Of a DNA stretch of 32,330 nt, positions 24,371 through 32,062 are shown piece by piece. Both the position numbers and the translations under genes were made by a program. This DNA comes from Rhizobiaceae bacterium (GTDB lineage: Bacteria > Pseudomonadota > Alphaproteobacteria > Rhizobiales > Rhizobiaceae). How positions within the stretch are numbered: the stretch's first letter is position 1; each line of letters begins with the position of its first letter. The notes under the pieces are model-generated. The model saw only the letters and a program-made list of their open reading frames with translations. It did not search any database and was not told the origin of the DNA. Location of the stretch: contig CAJPFN010000130.1 of NCBI GenBank assembly GCA_905339215.1, forward strand, positions 1 through 32,330, read 5' to 3'.

Positions 24371-25626
24371 CGCGACACATCGAACTCGAAGAACTGGACT
24401 TCCGCGGTCTCCTCGCCGATGGCGACCGGCTGATCTGGACCCAGGGGGTCGGCGAGCCGATCAGTGTGCTCGAGCGGCTCGTGCGGCACCTCGATGAGCT
24501 TCCGCCCTTCGGCGCGTTCCTGGGCGCATCCTATGCGGGGATCATCCGCCCCGAGCACGCGCGGCGCGTCGCCTTTACCGGCATGGGCGCCGTCGGAACG
24601 AACCGCACGATCTGCCGGGACAATCTCATGGACGTGGTGCCCTGCCACCTGTCGGCGCTTCCGCGCCTGATGCAGGAAGGGCGGCTTCGTTTCGACGTGG
24701 TGATCCTGCAGGTGGCGCCGATGCCCGACGGTAGTTTCGGGACGGGAGCCGTGAACGGCTACGTGCAGTTCGCCATGGCGAACGCCCGCCTCGTCATCGC
24801 CGAGGTCAACGAACTGGCCCCGCGGACCGCCAGCTCGACGTCCTATAGGGCCGACGACTTCGATATCCTGGTGCGCGTCTCCAGGCCGCTCGTGGCGCAG
24901 CCGCAGGAAGCGGCAGACGAAACGGACCTGGCGATCGCGCGAAACGTCGCCGGCCTGATCGGGGACGGCGACACCCTGCAGATCGGCATCGGCAGCGTCC
25001 CCAACGCCCTCGCGAGCGTCCTTGCCGACCGGCGCGACCTCGGCCTGCATTGCGGCGTGATCGGCGACAGCGTCGTGCCGCTGATCGAGAGCGGCGTGAT
25101 CAACAACCGGCGCAAATCGGTCTCGCCCGGCCTCACGGTGACGGGGAGCCTCGGCGGCACCTCCCGTTTGATCGCTTTCGCCGACATGAACCGCGAACTC
25201 CGCGTCGAGCCCGTCACGATCACCCATGCCCCAGCCACGCTCGCCGGCATCGACAACCTCGTTGCCGTCAACTCGGCCATCGAGATCGACATCACCGGCC
25301 AAGCGGGATCGGAGATGGCGGGGCGATCCTATCTGGGGACGATCGGCGGCCAGAACGACTTCGTCCGCGGGGCACTCGCCTCACGCGGCGGACGCTCGAT
25401 CATCGCCCTGCCTTCGCGAACGGCGGGTGGACGGGCGAGGATTGTCCCGCTGGTCTTCTCCGGCGTCGTGACGGTGCCGAGATCCGATGCCGACTTCTTC
25501 GTGACGGAGTACGGCATCGCGGACGTCCGCGGGAAGACCCTGTCGCAACGGGCGCGGTCGATCGCCGCCATCGCTCATCCGGACGACCGGGCCTTGCTCG
25601 AACAGGCGACGGCGAAGAACGGCTAG
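24367..25626 (+). CDS. Acetyl-CoA hydrolase/transferase-family CoA-transferase
   Basis: A 419-residue class I CoA-transferase of the 4-hydroxybutyrate/acetyl-CoA hydrolase type. Family traits: GDRLIWTQGVGEP at the start, QIGIGSVPNALASVL, IEID at the catalytic-Glu position (E306 in NSAIEIDITGQ), GTIGGQNDFVRGA, and VTEYGIADVRGKTLSQRARS near the end. It may load CoA on a pathway acid or recover CoA from an acyl-CoA. Coupled to the 2-hydroxyacid dehydrogenase by an ATGA overlap. Its stop overlaps the stop of the convergent regulator gene. Confidence 0.85.
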   Translation: MTRHIELEELDFRGLLADGDRLIWTQGVGEPISVLERLVRHLDELPPFGAFLGASYAGIIRPEHARRVAFTGMGAVGTNRTICRDNLMDVVPCHLSALPRLMQEGRLRFDVVILQVAPMPDGSFGTGAVNGYVQFAMANARLVIAEVNELAPRTASSTSYRADDFDILVRVSRPLVAQPQEAADETDLAIARNVAGLIGDGDTLQIGIGSVPNALASVLADRRDLGLHCGVIGDSVVPLIESGVINNRRKSVSPGLTVTGSLGGTSRLIAFADMNRELRVEPVTITHAPATLAGIDNLVAVNSAIEIDITGQAGSEMAGRSYLGTIGGQNDFVRGALASRGGRSIIALPSRTAGGRARIVPLVFSGVVTVPRSDADFFVTEYGIADVRGKTLSQRARSIAAIAHPDDRALLEQATAKNG

Positions 25627-26369
25627 TCCGCTTCGTCGCCCGGCTGGGTCCGCTTGTTGCGCAGGAACGTGACGACCTGCTCGTAGCGGTCCGAACGGCA
25701 CATCAAGTCCGCGTGGACGAGCGGGACGTTGTCGGCCGAAAAGTAGGTCCTCTTGACCACCAGGACGGGCGACCCTTCCTCGATGCCGAGCTGTCGCGCC
25801 GTGTCGGGGTCTGCCCGCGCGGCAGAGATCGCCTGGCGGGCCCGCGCCGCGACCAGACCGCTGTAGCGCTGAACGAGTTCCACGAGGAACGTCCGGCCGA
25901 GTTCCTCGGGAGGAATCCGCTTGACCAGCGACTGGTCGGCAAAGAGATGCGAGACCGCGTAGGGCAGGCCGTCCGCCGTCAGGATGCGCAGGATGTGAAA
26001 GATCTTCCCGGTCGGCTTGAGCCCGAACAGGGGGAGAATGGCGGGGAAATTCCTCGCCGGCTCGAGCTGGGCGCTGAGCGTGAGCGACTGGTCGACCTTG
26101 AACTCGCCGGTCAGGTCGTCGAGCGATCCGATTGCCCAGTAACCGCCCCTGCCCTGCCGTATGATGCGCGTGCCGCTACCGGGCTGCCGCGCGATCAGCC
26201 CGTCATCGACCAGGTGCTGCAGCGCTATCCTGATCGTGTGGCGGCTGACGTCGAATTCCTGCATCAGCTGCATTTCGGGCGGCAGCTCGTCATTCTCGTA
26301 CCGATTGGAGACGATGCGGCGCCGAAGCTCGTCGGCGATGCTCCTATGGACAGGTATCGGCCTCGCCAA
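25623..26369 (-). CDS. GntR-family (HutC/UTRA) transcriptional regulator
   Basis: A 248-residue regulator. The N-terminal winged helix-turn-helix is complete: IADELRRRIVSN, LPPEMQLMQEFDVSRHTIRIALQHL and GLIARQPGSGTRI. A UTRA ligand-binding domain follows (about 90-240). It is the only DNA-binding regulator of this type in the island and so the best candidate to bind the shared ATGTCCGTACAT element. UTRA domains sense small acids or sugars, so a pathway intermediate or acyl-CoA is the likely inducer. The start is a TTG, supported by GGGAGA just upstream and by an in-frame TGA two codons before it. A variant operator lies 42 bp upstream, suggesting autoregulation. Confidence 0.88.
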   Translation of the reverse strand: MARPIPVHRSIADELRRRIVSNRYENDELPPEMQLMQEFDVSRHTIRIALQHLVDDGLIARQPGSGTRIIRQGRGGYWAIGSLDDLTGEFKVDQSLTLSAQLEPARNFPAILPLFGLKPTGKIFHILRILTADGLPYAVSHLFADQSLVKRIPPEELGRTFLVELVQRYSGLVAARARQAISAARADPDTARQLGIEEGSPVLVVKRTYFSADNVPLVHADLMCRSDRYEQVVTFLRNKRTQPGDEAD

Positions 26370-26410
26370 GTTTCATCTCCCAGGCTGCTGTCGCCGGCAA
26401 CTCCGTCGAA

Positions 26411-26422
26411 AAGAACGGACAT
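26411..26422 (-). promoter_or_regulatory. Variant operator-like site upstream of the GntR gene
   Basis: On the minus strand ATGTCCGTTCTT matches the consensus at 10 of 12 positions. It is 42 bp before the TTG start, within the distance range of the other sites. Confidence 0.4.
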
Positions 26423-26506
26423 TTCGTCGCGGGTCAAGCCGTCCCGCGCCATCTTCAACCGCCACGTGCGCGGCGGCGGAACGTGCCGGAACTCGTCGAG
26501 CCCCGC

Positions 26507-27073
26507 TCACGGCTCCGGCTGCGAGGGGGCGGGCAGCCGGATCGCTCCGCCCACCAGCCTCGCGATCAGTTCGGCCGGGCTTCCCGCGCCGAGCTTCGTC
26601 ATCATCCGCATCCGGTGGGCTTCGACCGTCCTGTAGGAAATGCCGAGCGCCCTGCCCACCTCCTTGTTCGTCCGGCCCTCGACGAGAAGCGAGGCGATGG
26701 CTCGCTCCCGCGCCGTCAAGCCCACGACGATGCTGAACTCGGACATGTCCACGAAGGCCCACACGCAACGGGCGAAGGGGTCCTCCGGCGTGGTCGAGCG
26801 CCCGAGCACCTGGCACCAGAACTGGTGTCCGTCGCGCCGGCGCATGATGCGCTTGTCGCGATGGCTGAGCCCCGCGGTCATCTCCTTCAGCCATCGCGCG
26901 CCGGTCTCCTCGAACTCCCGAGGAGACGGGTACAGCTCGGAGAGCGACCGGCCCTTCAACTCGTCGGGGCGGTATCCGAACATGTCCGCAAAGCGGACAT
27001 TGCAATTCTCGATCCGCCTGTGTCGGCTCGTTGCAAGGCCGACGGGCGCCTGATCGTTCATATGCGCGAGCAT
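26507..27073 (-). CDS. PAS-LuxR transcriptional regulator
   Basis: A 188-residue protein with an N-terminal PAS sensor (about 5-112: NVRFADMFGYRPDELKGRSL, then RRRDGHQFWCQV) and a LuxR-type helix-turn-helix (about 115-175: LTARERAIASLLVEGRTNKEVG, RTVEAHRMRMMTKLG). There is no phospho-receiver domain, so the signal is probably bound directly by PAS. It is divergent from the thiolase gene and shares its operator region, which suggests a second layer of control. ATG 27073 has AGGTGG 7 nt upstream; a TTG at 27079 is the alternative start. Confidence 0.85.
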   Translation of the reverse strand: MLAHMNDQAPVGLATSRHRRIENCNVRFADMFGYRPDELKGRSLSELYPSPREFEETGARWLKEMTAGLSHRDKRIMRRRDGHQFWCQVLGRSTTPEDPFARCVWAFVDMSEFSIVVGLTARERAIASLLVEGRTNKEVGRALGISYRTVEAHRMRMMTKLGAGSPAELIARLVGGAIRLPAPSQPEP

Positions 27074-27143
27074 GTCCAAGCCACCTGTCCTCCCCGGTCA
27101 ATAGAGTAGTCGCACGGATCGAAGTCCGCCGCCTTGTATAGCA

Positions 27144-27155
27144 AAGTCCGTACAT
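27144..27155 (+). promoter_or_regulatory. Operator-like site, thiolase/LuxR divergent region
   Basis: AAGTCCGTACAT, 11 of 12 matches, ending 19 bp before thiolase ATG 27175. A TATAGC -10-like box (27137-27142) lies just upstream of it. Confidence 0.55.
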
Positions 27156-27174
27156 TAAGGAGAGGGCGGCGACC

Positions 27175-28338
27175 ATGGCTGACGCACATATTGTGGGCTG
27201 GGGGCACACGCGGTTCGGACGGCTGGACGGCAGATCGCTGGAAGACCTCGTCGTCGATGCGGCCCGCGAAGCGATCGACCATGCGGCGATATCGGCAGCG
27301 GATGTCGACGCGATCTGGATCGGCAATTTCAACAACGGCCTGACGTCGGACGGCTTTGCCTCGTCGCTGGCGCTGCAGGCGGATCCGGGGCTGCGCTTCG
27401 TTCCGGCAACGCGGGTCGAGAACGCCTGCGCGTCCGGGTCGGCGGCGATCTTCGCGGCCCGCGATTCGATCCGGGCGGGGGCCGCGAAGATCGCTCTGGT
27501 CATCGGCGCCGAGAAGATGACCGCGCTGGATACGCCCGGCGTGACGAAAAGCCTCTCCGGGGCCGGCTACCAGCCCGAGGAGGCGGACTGCAGTTTTCCG
27601 CAGATTTTCGCGCGCTTCGCGCAGGCCTATTTCGACCGCTACGGCGACGGATCGGACACGATGGCGCGGATCGCGGCGAAGAACCATGCGAACGCCGCGC
27701 GCAACCCGCTGGCTCATCTGCAGAGGCCACTGTCCGAGGAGTTCTGCCGGACCGTCAGCGAGAAGAACCCGATGGTCGTGTCGCCGCTGAAGATGTCGGA
27801 CTGCTCGCTGATCAGCGACGGCGCGGCAGCGGTGGTGCTAGCTTCGGACGACCTTTCGGCCGGGATGAGGCGCGCGGTGCGGTTCCGATCGGCGGCTCAA
27901 GTCAACGATTTCCTGCCGATGTCGAGGCGGGACCTACTTGCGTTCGAAGGTCCCAGGCTCGCCTTCGCGAAGGCGTTCGCCGCGGCGGGCATCTCGGTTC
28001 GCGACCTCGATCTCGCCGAGGTGCACGACTGCTTCACCATCGCCGAGCTGCTGATCTATGAAGCCATGGGACTGGCCGAGCCGGGATGCGGCCGGGCGGT
28101 GGTCGACGACGGTACCGTGGCCCCGTCGGGGCGGCTTCCCGTGAACCTGTCGGGCGGCCTCAAGGCGAAAGGGCATCCGGTCGGGGCGACCGGCGTGTCG
28201 ATGCATGTCATGGCGGCGCGGCAACTCGTGTCGGACGCGGGCGAGATGCAGAAGCGCGATGCGACGCTCGCTTGCGTGTTCAACATGGGCGGCTCGGGCG
28301 TCGCCAACTACTGTTCGATACTCGAGCGCGCGAGGTGA
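27175..28338 (+). CDS. Thiolase (acyl-CoA acyltransferase family)
   Basis: A 387-residue thiolase of the SCP2-like/acetyl-CoA acetyltransferase group. It keeps the nucleophilic Cys85 (VENACASGSAA) and the catalytic His334 (LKAKGHPVGATG). The second, C-terminal Cys is replaced in FNMGGSG, as in SCP2-type members. It should cleave a beta-ketoacyl-CoA with CoA, releasing acetyl- or propionyl-CoA, and so differs in chemistry from the Cys-less thiolase-like protein at 11218-12399. ATG 27175 follows AAGGAG at 27157. The acyl-CoA ligase gene follows after 4 bp. Confidence 0.88.
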   Translation: MADAHIVGWGHTRFGRLDGRSLEDLVVDAAREAIDHAAISAADVDAIWIGNFNNGLTSDGFASSLALQADPGLRFVPATRVENACASGSAAIFAARDSIRAGAAKIALVIGAEKMTALDTPGVTKSLSGAGYQPEEADCSFPQIFARFAQAYFDRYGDGSDTMARIAAKNHANAARNPLAHLQRPLSEEFCRTVSEKNPMVVSPLKMSDCSLISDGAAAVVLASDDLSAGMRRAVRFRSAAQVNDFLPMSRRDLLAFEGPRLAFAKAFAAAGISVRDLDLAEVHDCFTIAELLIYEAMGLAEPGCGRAVVDDGTVAPSGRLPVNLSGGLKAKGHPVGATGVSMHVMAARQLVSDAGEMQKRDATLACVFNMGGSGVANYCSILERAR

Positions 28339-28342
28339 TCCG

Positions 28343-29890
28343 ATGAACCCTGCCCTCTGGCTCACGCGCGCCGCGCGGCTGACACCCCGCGCGCCGGCCC
28401 TACTCGACGGCGCCGACACCGTCGCGGACTACGAAGAGTTCGCCCGCCGCGCGGCAGCGATCGCCGGTCGCCTGCGCGAACGCTACGGCGCCCTGCCCGG
28501 TGACCGGGTCGCAATCTTCATGCCGAATTCGGTCAGCTACATCGAGTTGCTCTACGGCATCTGGTTCGCGGGATGCGTGGCCGTCCCCATCAATTCGAAG
28601 CTCCATGCCCGGGAGGCCGCCTGGATGGTCAGCGACAGCGGCGCCCGCCTGGTCGTGACGAGCGGCGCGAAGCCGCCGGCCCCGCTTGCCTGCGTGGAGT
28701 GCGCAACGGTCGTCTCGATCGACGAATTCCTCGGGCTCGACACGGCCACGCCCGGCGATCCGCAGCAGCGCAACGCCGACGACATCGCCTGGCTTTTCTA
28801 TACGTCCGGAACCACCGGCAGGCCCAAGGGCGTGATGATCACCAACGGCAACATCGCGGCGATGGCCATGAGCTACTTCGTCGATGTCGACAGCGTCGGG
28901 CAGCGGGATGCGATCCTCTACGCCGCCCCGATCTCGCATGGAGCGGGCCTCTACAACTTCATGTTCACGATACGCGGCGCTCGGCATGTCGTCCCGCGAG
29001 CGGAAACCTTCGACCCCCTGGAGATCCAGGCGCTTGCCGAGAGGCTCGACAACCTCTGCTTCTTCGCCGCGCCCACCATGGTCAGGCGCCTGGTTGCGTC
29101 GGCCCGCCAGACCGGCTTTTCAGGTGCCGGAATCCGCACCATCGTCTATGGCGGCGGTCCGATGTACCTCTCCGACATCAAGGAGGCGGTCGCGACGCTC
29201 GGCGCGCGCTTCGTGCAGATCTACGGCCAGGGCGAGAGCCCGATGACCATCTGCGCCCTGTCGCGAGACCTGATCGCCGACCGCCAGGGCGAGCGCTGGG
29301 AAACGCGCCTGGGATCGGTCGGCCGCGCGCATAGCTGCGTCGAGGTCAGGGTCGCGGACGATAGCGGGCAGGAGCTTCCGCGGGGCGAAATCGGCGAAGT
29401 CCTGGTGCGCGGGCCGACGGTGATGAAGGGATACTGGAACAATCCGGATGCCACGGAGGCGGCGATCAGGGACGGATGGCTATGGACCGGCGACCTCGGG
29501 GAAATGGATACGGACGGCTTCCTGACGCTGCGCGACCGGTCGAAGGACCTCATCATCTCGGGCGGAACGAACATCTACCCGCGCGAGGTCGAGGAGGTGC
29601 TGACGGCGCACCAGTCGGTGCTGGAAGCCGCGGTGCTCGGCGAGGCCGACCCGGAATGGGGCGAGATCGTCGTCGCGGTCGTGGCGCTGCGACAGGGGCA
29701 TTCCGCAGACGACGACGCCCTCGACGGGCATTGCGTCGCAAACATCGCCCGTTTCAAACGGCCCAAGCGTTACGTCTACGTCCACGAACTGCCGAAGAAC
29801 GCGTACGGGAAAGTGCTCAAGACCGAACTGCGGGATCTCCTTGGACACCACTACCCGGCGCATAGTCCGACATCCAACGAAGGCCGGTAG
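28343..29890 (+). CDS. Acyl-CoA ligase (AMP-forming, ANL superfamily)
   Basis: A 515-residue ligase with the AMP-loop YTSGTTGRPKG (153-163), YGGGPMY, YGQGESPM, WTGDLG, DRSKDLIISGGTNIYPREVEEVL and the C-terminal catalytic lysine in NAYGKVLK (K490). It activates a carboxylic acid to the acyl-adenylate and then the CoA ester, probably the acid brought in by the TRAP system. It forms an operon with the thiolase. Substrate specificity (fatty, alicyclic or aromatic) cannot be read from the sequence by eye. Confidence 0.9.
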   Translation: MNPALWLTRAARLTPRAPALLDGADTVADYEEFARRAAAIAGRLRERYGALPGDRVAIFMPNSVSYIELLYGIWFAGCVAVPINSKLHAREAAWMVSDSGARLVVTSGAKPPAPLACVECATVVSIDEFLGLDTATPGDPQQRNADDIAWLFYTSGTTGRPKGVMITNGNIAAMAMSYFVDVDSVGQRDAILYAAPISHGAGLYNFMFTIRGARHVVPRAETFDPLEIQALAERLDNLCFFAAPTMVRRLVASARQTGFSGAGIRTIVYGGGPMYLSDIKEAVATLGARFVQIYGQGESPMTICALSRDLIADRQGERWETRLGSVGRAHSCVEVRVADDSGQELPRGEIGEVLVRGPTVMKGYWNNPDATEAAIRDGWLWTGDLGEMDTDGFLTLRDRSKDLIISGGTNIYPREVEEVLTAHQSVLEAAVLGEADPEWGEIVVAVVALRQGHSADDDALDGHCVANIARFKRPKRYVYVHELPKNAYGKVLKTELRDLLGHHYPAHSPTSNEGR

Positions 29891-30354
29891 TGAACGATAA
29901 AAATATTCGCATTCGGTTGATGTGATTAGATGGGTTTTTTTACCACTGATGTCTTTGATCATCGACGCTGATAGTTTCGGGGATCAATACTACCAACTCG
30001 CCGACATCGAGCGGAATGCCTTCTTCGCCAATCGTGTTTCCGATCTCATTCGGAAACTGCGCCGAACCAATGTAGCTATTCGACGTCATCCGCCGAACAG
30101 CGGTCAGCCTCAATGGCTCGCGACCGCTCTTCTTTTTTCCGGGCTTGATACCCTTTCAGATTTGGTCATCGGATTCAGCTAGCGAAAATGAAGGGTGCGG
30201 CCAAGTCGAGGCTATTTGTCCTTAGCGAGGCAGCCTCGTTCGGATCCGACCGAATAGCTCTTCGTCGACCTTGGGTACGGTGGCGCCTATAGTTCCTGCG
30301 TTGGGAAATCGAAGATAAGCCTTTGATGTCTCATGAGGCCAAATGCCCCCGGTT
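29891..30354. other. AT-richer intergenic region after the catabolic island
   Basis: Composition changes right after the ligase stop. One short plus-strand frame (ATG 29949 to stop 30182, 77 aa, starting MSLIIDADSFGD) has a plausible composition but no ribosome binding site and no family I recognise; I do not call it. I see no clear terminator for the ligase operon. Confidence 0.35.
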
Positions 30355-30437
30355 TGGGGGAAATTGTCTTTACAAATAATAGGATAGCACGGACTCTGAC
30401 TCCGTTAGTCCTGGTTCGAATCCAGGTTCCCCGGCCA
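30355..30437 (+). tRNA. tRNA-Gln(CTG)-like sequence, 3' half intact, D-arm abnormal
   Basis: The 3' part is a textbook tRNA: anticodon stem ACGGA/TCCGT around CTCTGAC (anticodon CTG, 30396-30398), T-arm CCTGG/CCAGG around TTCGAAT, acceptor TTCCCCG, discriminator G and an encoded CCA (30435-30437). A T5 run follows at 30443. Upstream, TGGGGGA (30355-30361) can pair with the acceptor using two wobble pairs. The stretch between it and the anticodon stem is 27 nt, about 8 longer than usual, and gives no normal D-arm. It is either a damaged tRNA or a tRNA 3'-end copy left by a site-specific integrating element. Confidence 0.5.
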
Positions 30438-30463
30438 GCACCTTTTTATCCAGTAAAATCAGT

Positions 30464-30493
30464 CACTTAGCGTATATTAGCGAAAGCTAAGTG
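30464..30493 (-). terminator. Hairpin downstream of the pentapeptide-repeat gene
   Basis: CACTTAGC (30464-30471) and GCTAAGTG (30486-30493) form an 8-bp stem with a 14-nt loop. In the minus-strand transcript a short TTTT follows a few bases later. It lies about 115 bp past the pentapeptide-repeat stop and could end that transcript. Confidence 0.35.
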
Positions 30494-30607
30494 TTACAGC
30501 TATACGGATGATCCACATGGCATTCCGGCCTGTGGACAGCCCTACACCAACAGCCATCCGAGACCGCCCGCCAGCACGGCGAGGATCGCAACGTCCCGTT
30601 GGCTCAT

Positions 30608-32062
30608 TCACGGTGAATCGGCAGTCTTGGAGGCGTCCAATGATTGCAGCCACTGCTTCCACTTCCGGTCGACTTCAGACGACACTCGATACCATGCGAA
30701 GGCGGATGTCGCCGCGTCTGCTGGAACACGATCCTTTATTTCTTTCAGTTCTTCATCAGTCATTATGAAGGCGCCTACCGGATTAGGCATATCTTCCGCC
30801 AGTTTTGCTCCTGTAAGATTAGCACCACGGAAGTCAGTGTTTGTTATTTTGCATCTATCGAATCTTGAGAAAGACAGGTTAGCATTCATAAATGTGCAAT
30901 CCGTTATTGTCGTCCCCTGAAATATTGCTCCGCCCATGTCCGCGCGCGCGAACGATGTATCCGCAATCAGCGAATCCTGTATAATTTTATTCTCATACCA
31001 TCTCGACATCTCGAAGTCGCATGACCGAAGTTCCAAAGATATCGCTTGGACAGATTTTACAATAGCTGTCCTGAAGTTGCAATTAACCATAATCGAATTA
31101 TGAAGCTCGTGAAACTGGATTTGCGCGTCGTAGAAAATACACTTGGAAAATTTCGCCTCTTTGACGAATGACGAGGTGATTTCCGCCGACATGAAATCGC
31201 ACTTCAGGAATTCAACCTTTGACAAAGATACGTCTAACATCTTACTAGCGCGAAAGCTCAAAAATTGATATATTCCATTGTCGAAAAAGTATTGTGATAG
31301 ATCTATACTATTAAAGTCAAGATAAAATCCTTCCTCTTCTCTAATGCTAGGAAGGCGACCTATAACACTTATTGCCGCCTGAATTGCCGAGCGCTGATCA
31401 CTCGCCCCCACCTCAGCATCGTCTTCGGAGGACAATTGATTGTTGTTTTTTACAAATTCAGCCAATGTTTCAAGCACTGAGGTCGAATCCCTCTTGCTAT
31501 CCAACGCTACCCTTTCAAGAGCATAGACCGCCCCTAAGCGCACTTCTCGATTTACTACCGTGCGCTCGTAGCTCTCTACATCTGCAATCGGTTTACCATC
31601 AGGGCGGAGGGCAGGAATCAGATTCCCATCTTTGTCTCTTAGCCAGTCGCCCTGTTCGTTCTTCCTATATCGCGGCGTGCGCTCTACGACCTTTATAGTC
31701 TTCTCGGCACCGAGTCGTTCGACCCCGCTTGAAAACAGCTGCGTGTAGAGAGACTCGCGGTTAATGGAAGTTTGCTTCGCTGCTATCAGTGTCCGCCATA
31801 TCAAGAATGGAACCCCAAGTAACGCACCCAGAGAAAGAAGGTAGTTTCGGAAGACCTCGCTTTCCCCAGCATAAAGAGAATCCATTATCTTCCACAATAA
31901 CCAGAACCAAGTCCCGATTCCGGTCAGAACAGTCGACAAAACAAGGAGAAAGATAATTGCCGTAGCGGCGTCAGATAGGATTTGACCAGCCGGTGTGAAT
32001 CGCCAAAGCGAAGGCGGCCACACGAACGGCGGCTTCCAAGGTTGACGATCGTCTGCACCCAC
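30608..32062 (-). CDS. Membrane-anchored pentapeptide-repeat protein
   Basis: A 484-residue protein. Two hydrophobic segments near the N-terminus (about 32-60 and 72-95) suggest membrane anchoring. A basic/acidic linker follows, with SGVERLGAEK and NREVRLGAVYALERVALDS, a pattern often seen before pentapeptide repeats. About 245-435 holds divergent A(D/N)LxF-type repeats, best formed in FARADMGGAIF, MNANLSFSRFD and FRGANLTGAKL. Such repeats fold as a right-handed beta-helix used for protein contacts; no enzyme motif is visible. Base composition is clearly more AT-rich than the rest of the window, suggesting recent transfer. Function unknown; a role linked to the nearby mobile DNA is possible. 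Confidence 0.8.
   Translation of the reverse strand: MGADDRQPWKPPFVWPPSLWRFTPAGQILSDAATAIIFLLVLSTVLTGIGTWFWLLWKIMDSLYAGESEVFRNYLLSLGALLGVPFLIWRTLIAAKQTSINRESLYTQLFSSGVERLGAEKTIKVVERTPRYRKNEQGDWLRDKDGNLIPALRPDGKPIADVESYERTVVNREVRLGAVYALERVALDSKRDSTSVLETLAEFVKNNNQLSSEDDAEVGASDQRSAIQAAISVIGRLPSIREEEGFYLDFNSIDLSQYFFDNGIYQFLSFRASKMLDVSLSKVEFLKCDFMSAEITSSFVKEAKFSKCIFYDAQIQFHELHNSIMVNCNFRTAIVKSVQAISLELRSCDFEMSRWYENKIIQDSLIADTSFARADMGGAIFQGTTITDCTFMNANLSFSRFDRCKITNTDFRGANLTGAKLAEDMPNPVGAFIMTDEELKEIKDRVPADAATSAFAWYRVSSEVDRKWKQWLQSLDASKTADSP

Noticed and set aside
9845-29921. CGGTTGAT present near both ends of the catabolic island (9845-9852 and 29914-29921) as possible target duplication
   Set aside because: An 8-bp match over this length is expected by chance, and the flanking bases do not extend it.
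29922-30182. Small plus-strand ORF after the ligase gene
   Set aside because: No RBS, no family resemblance and a short length; left as intergenic.
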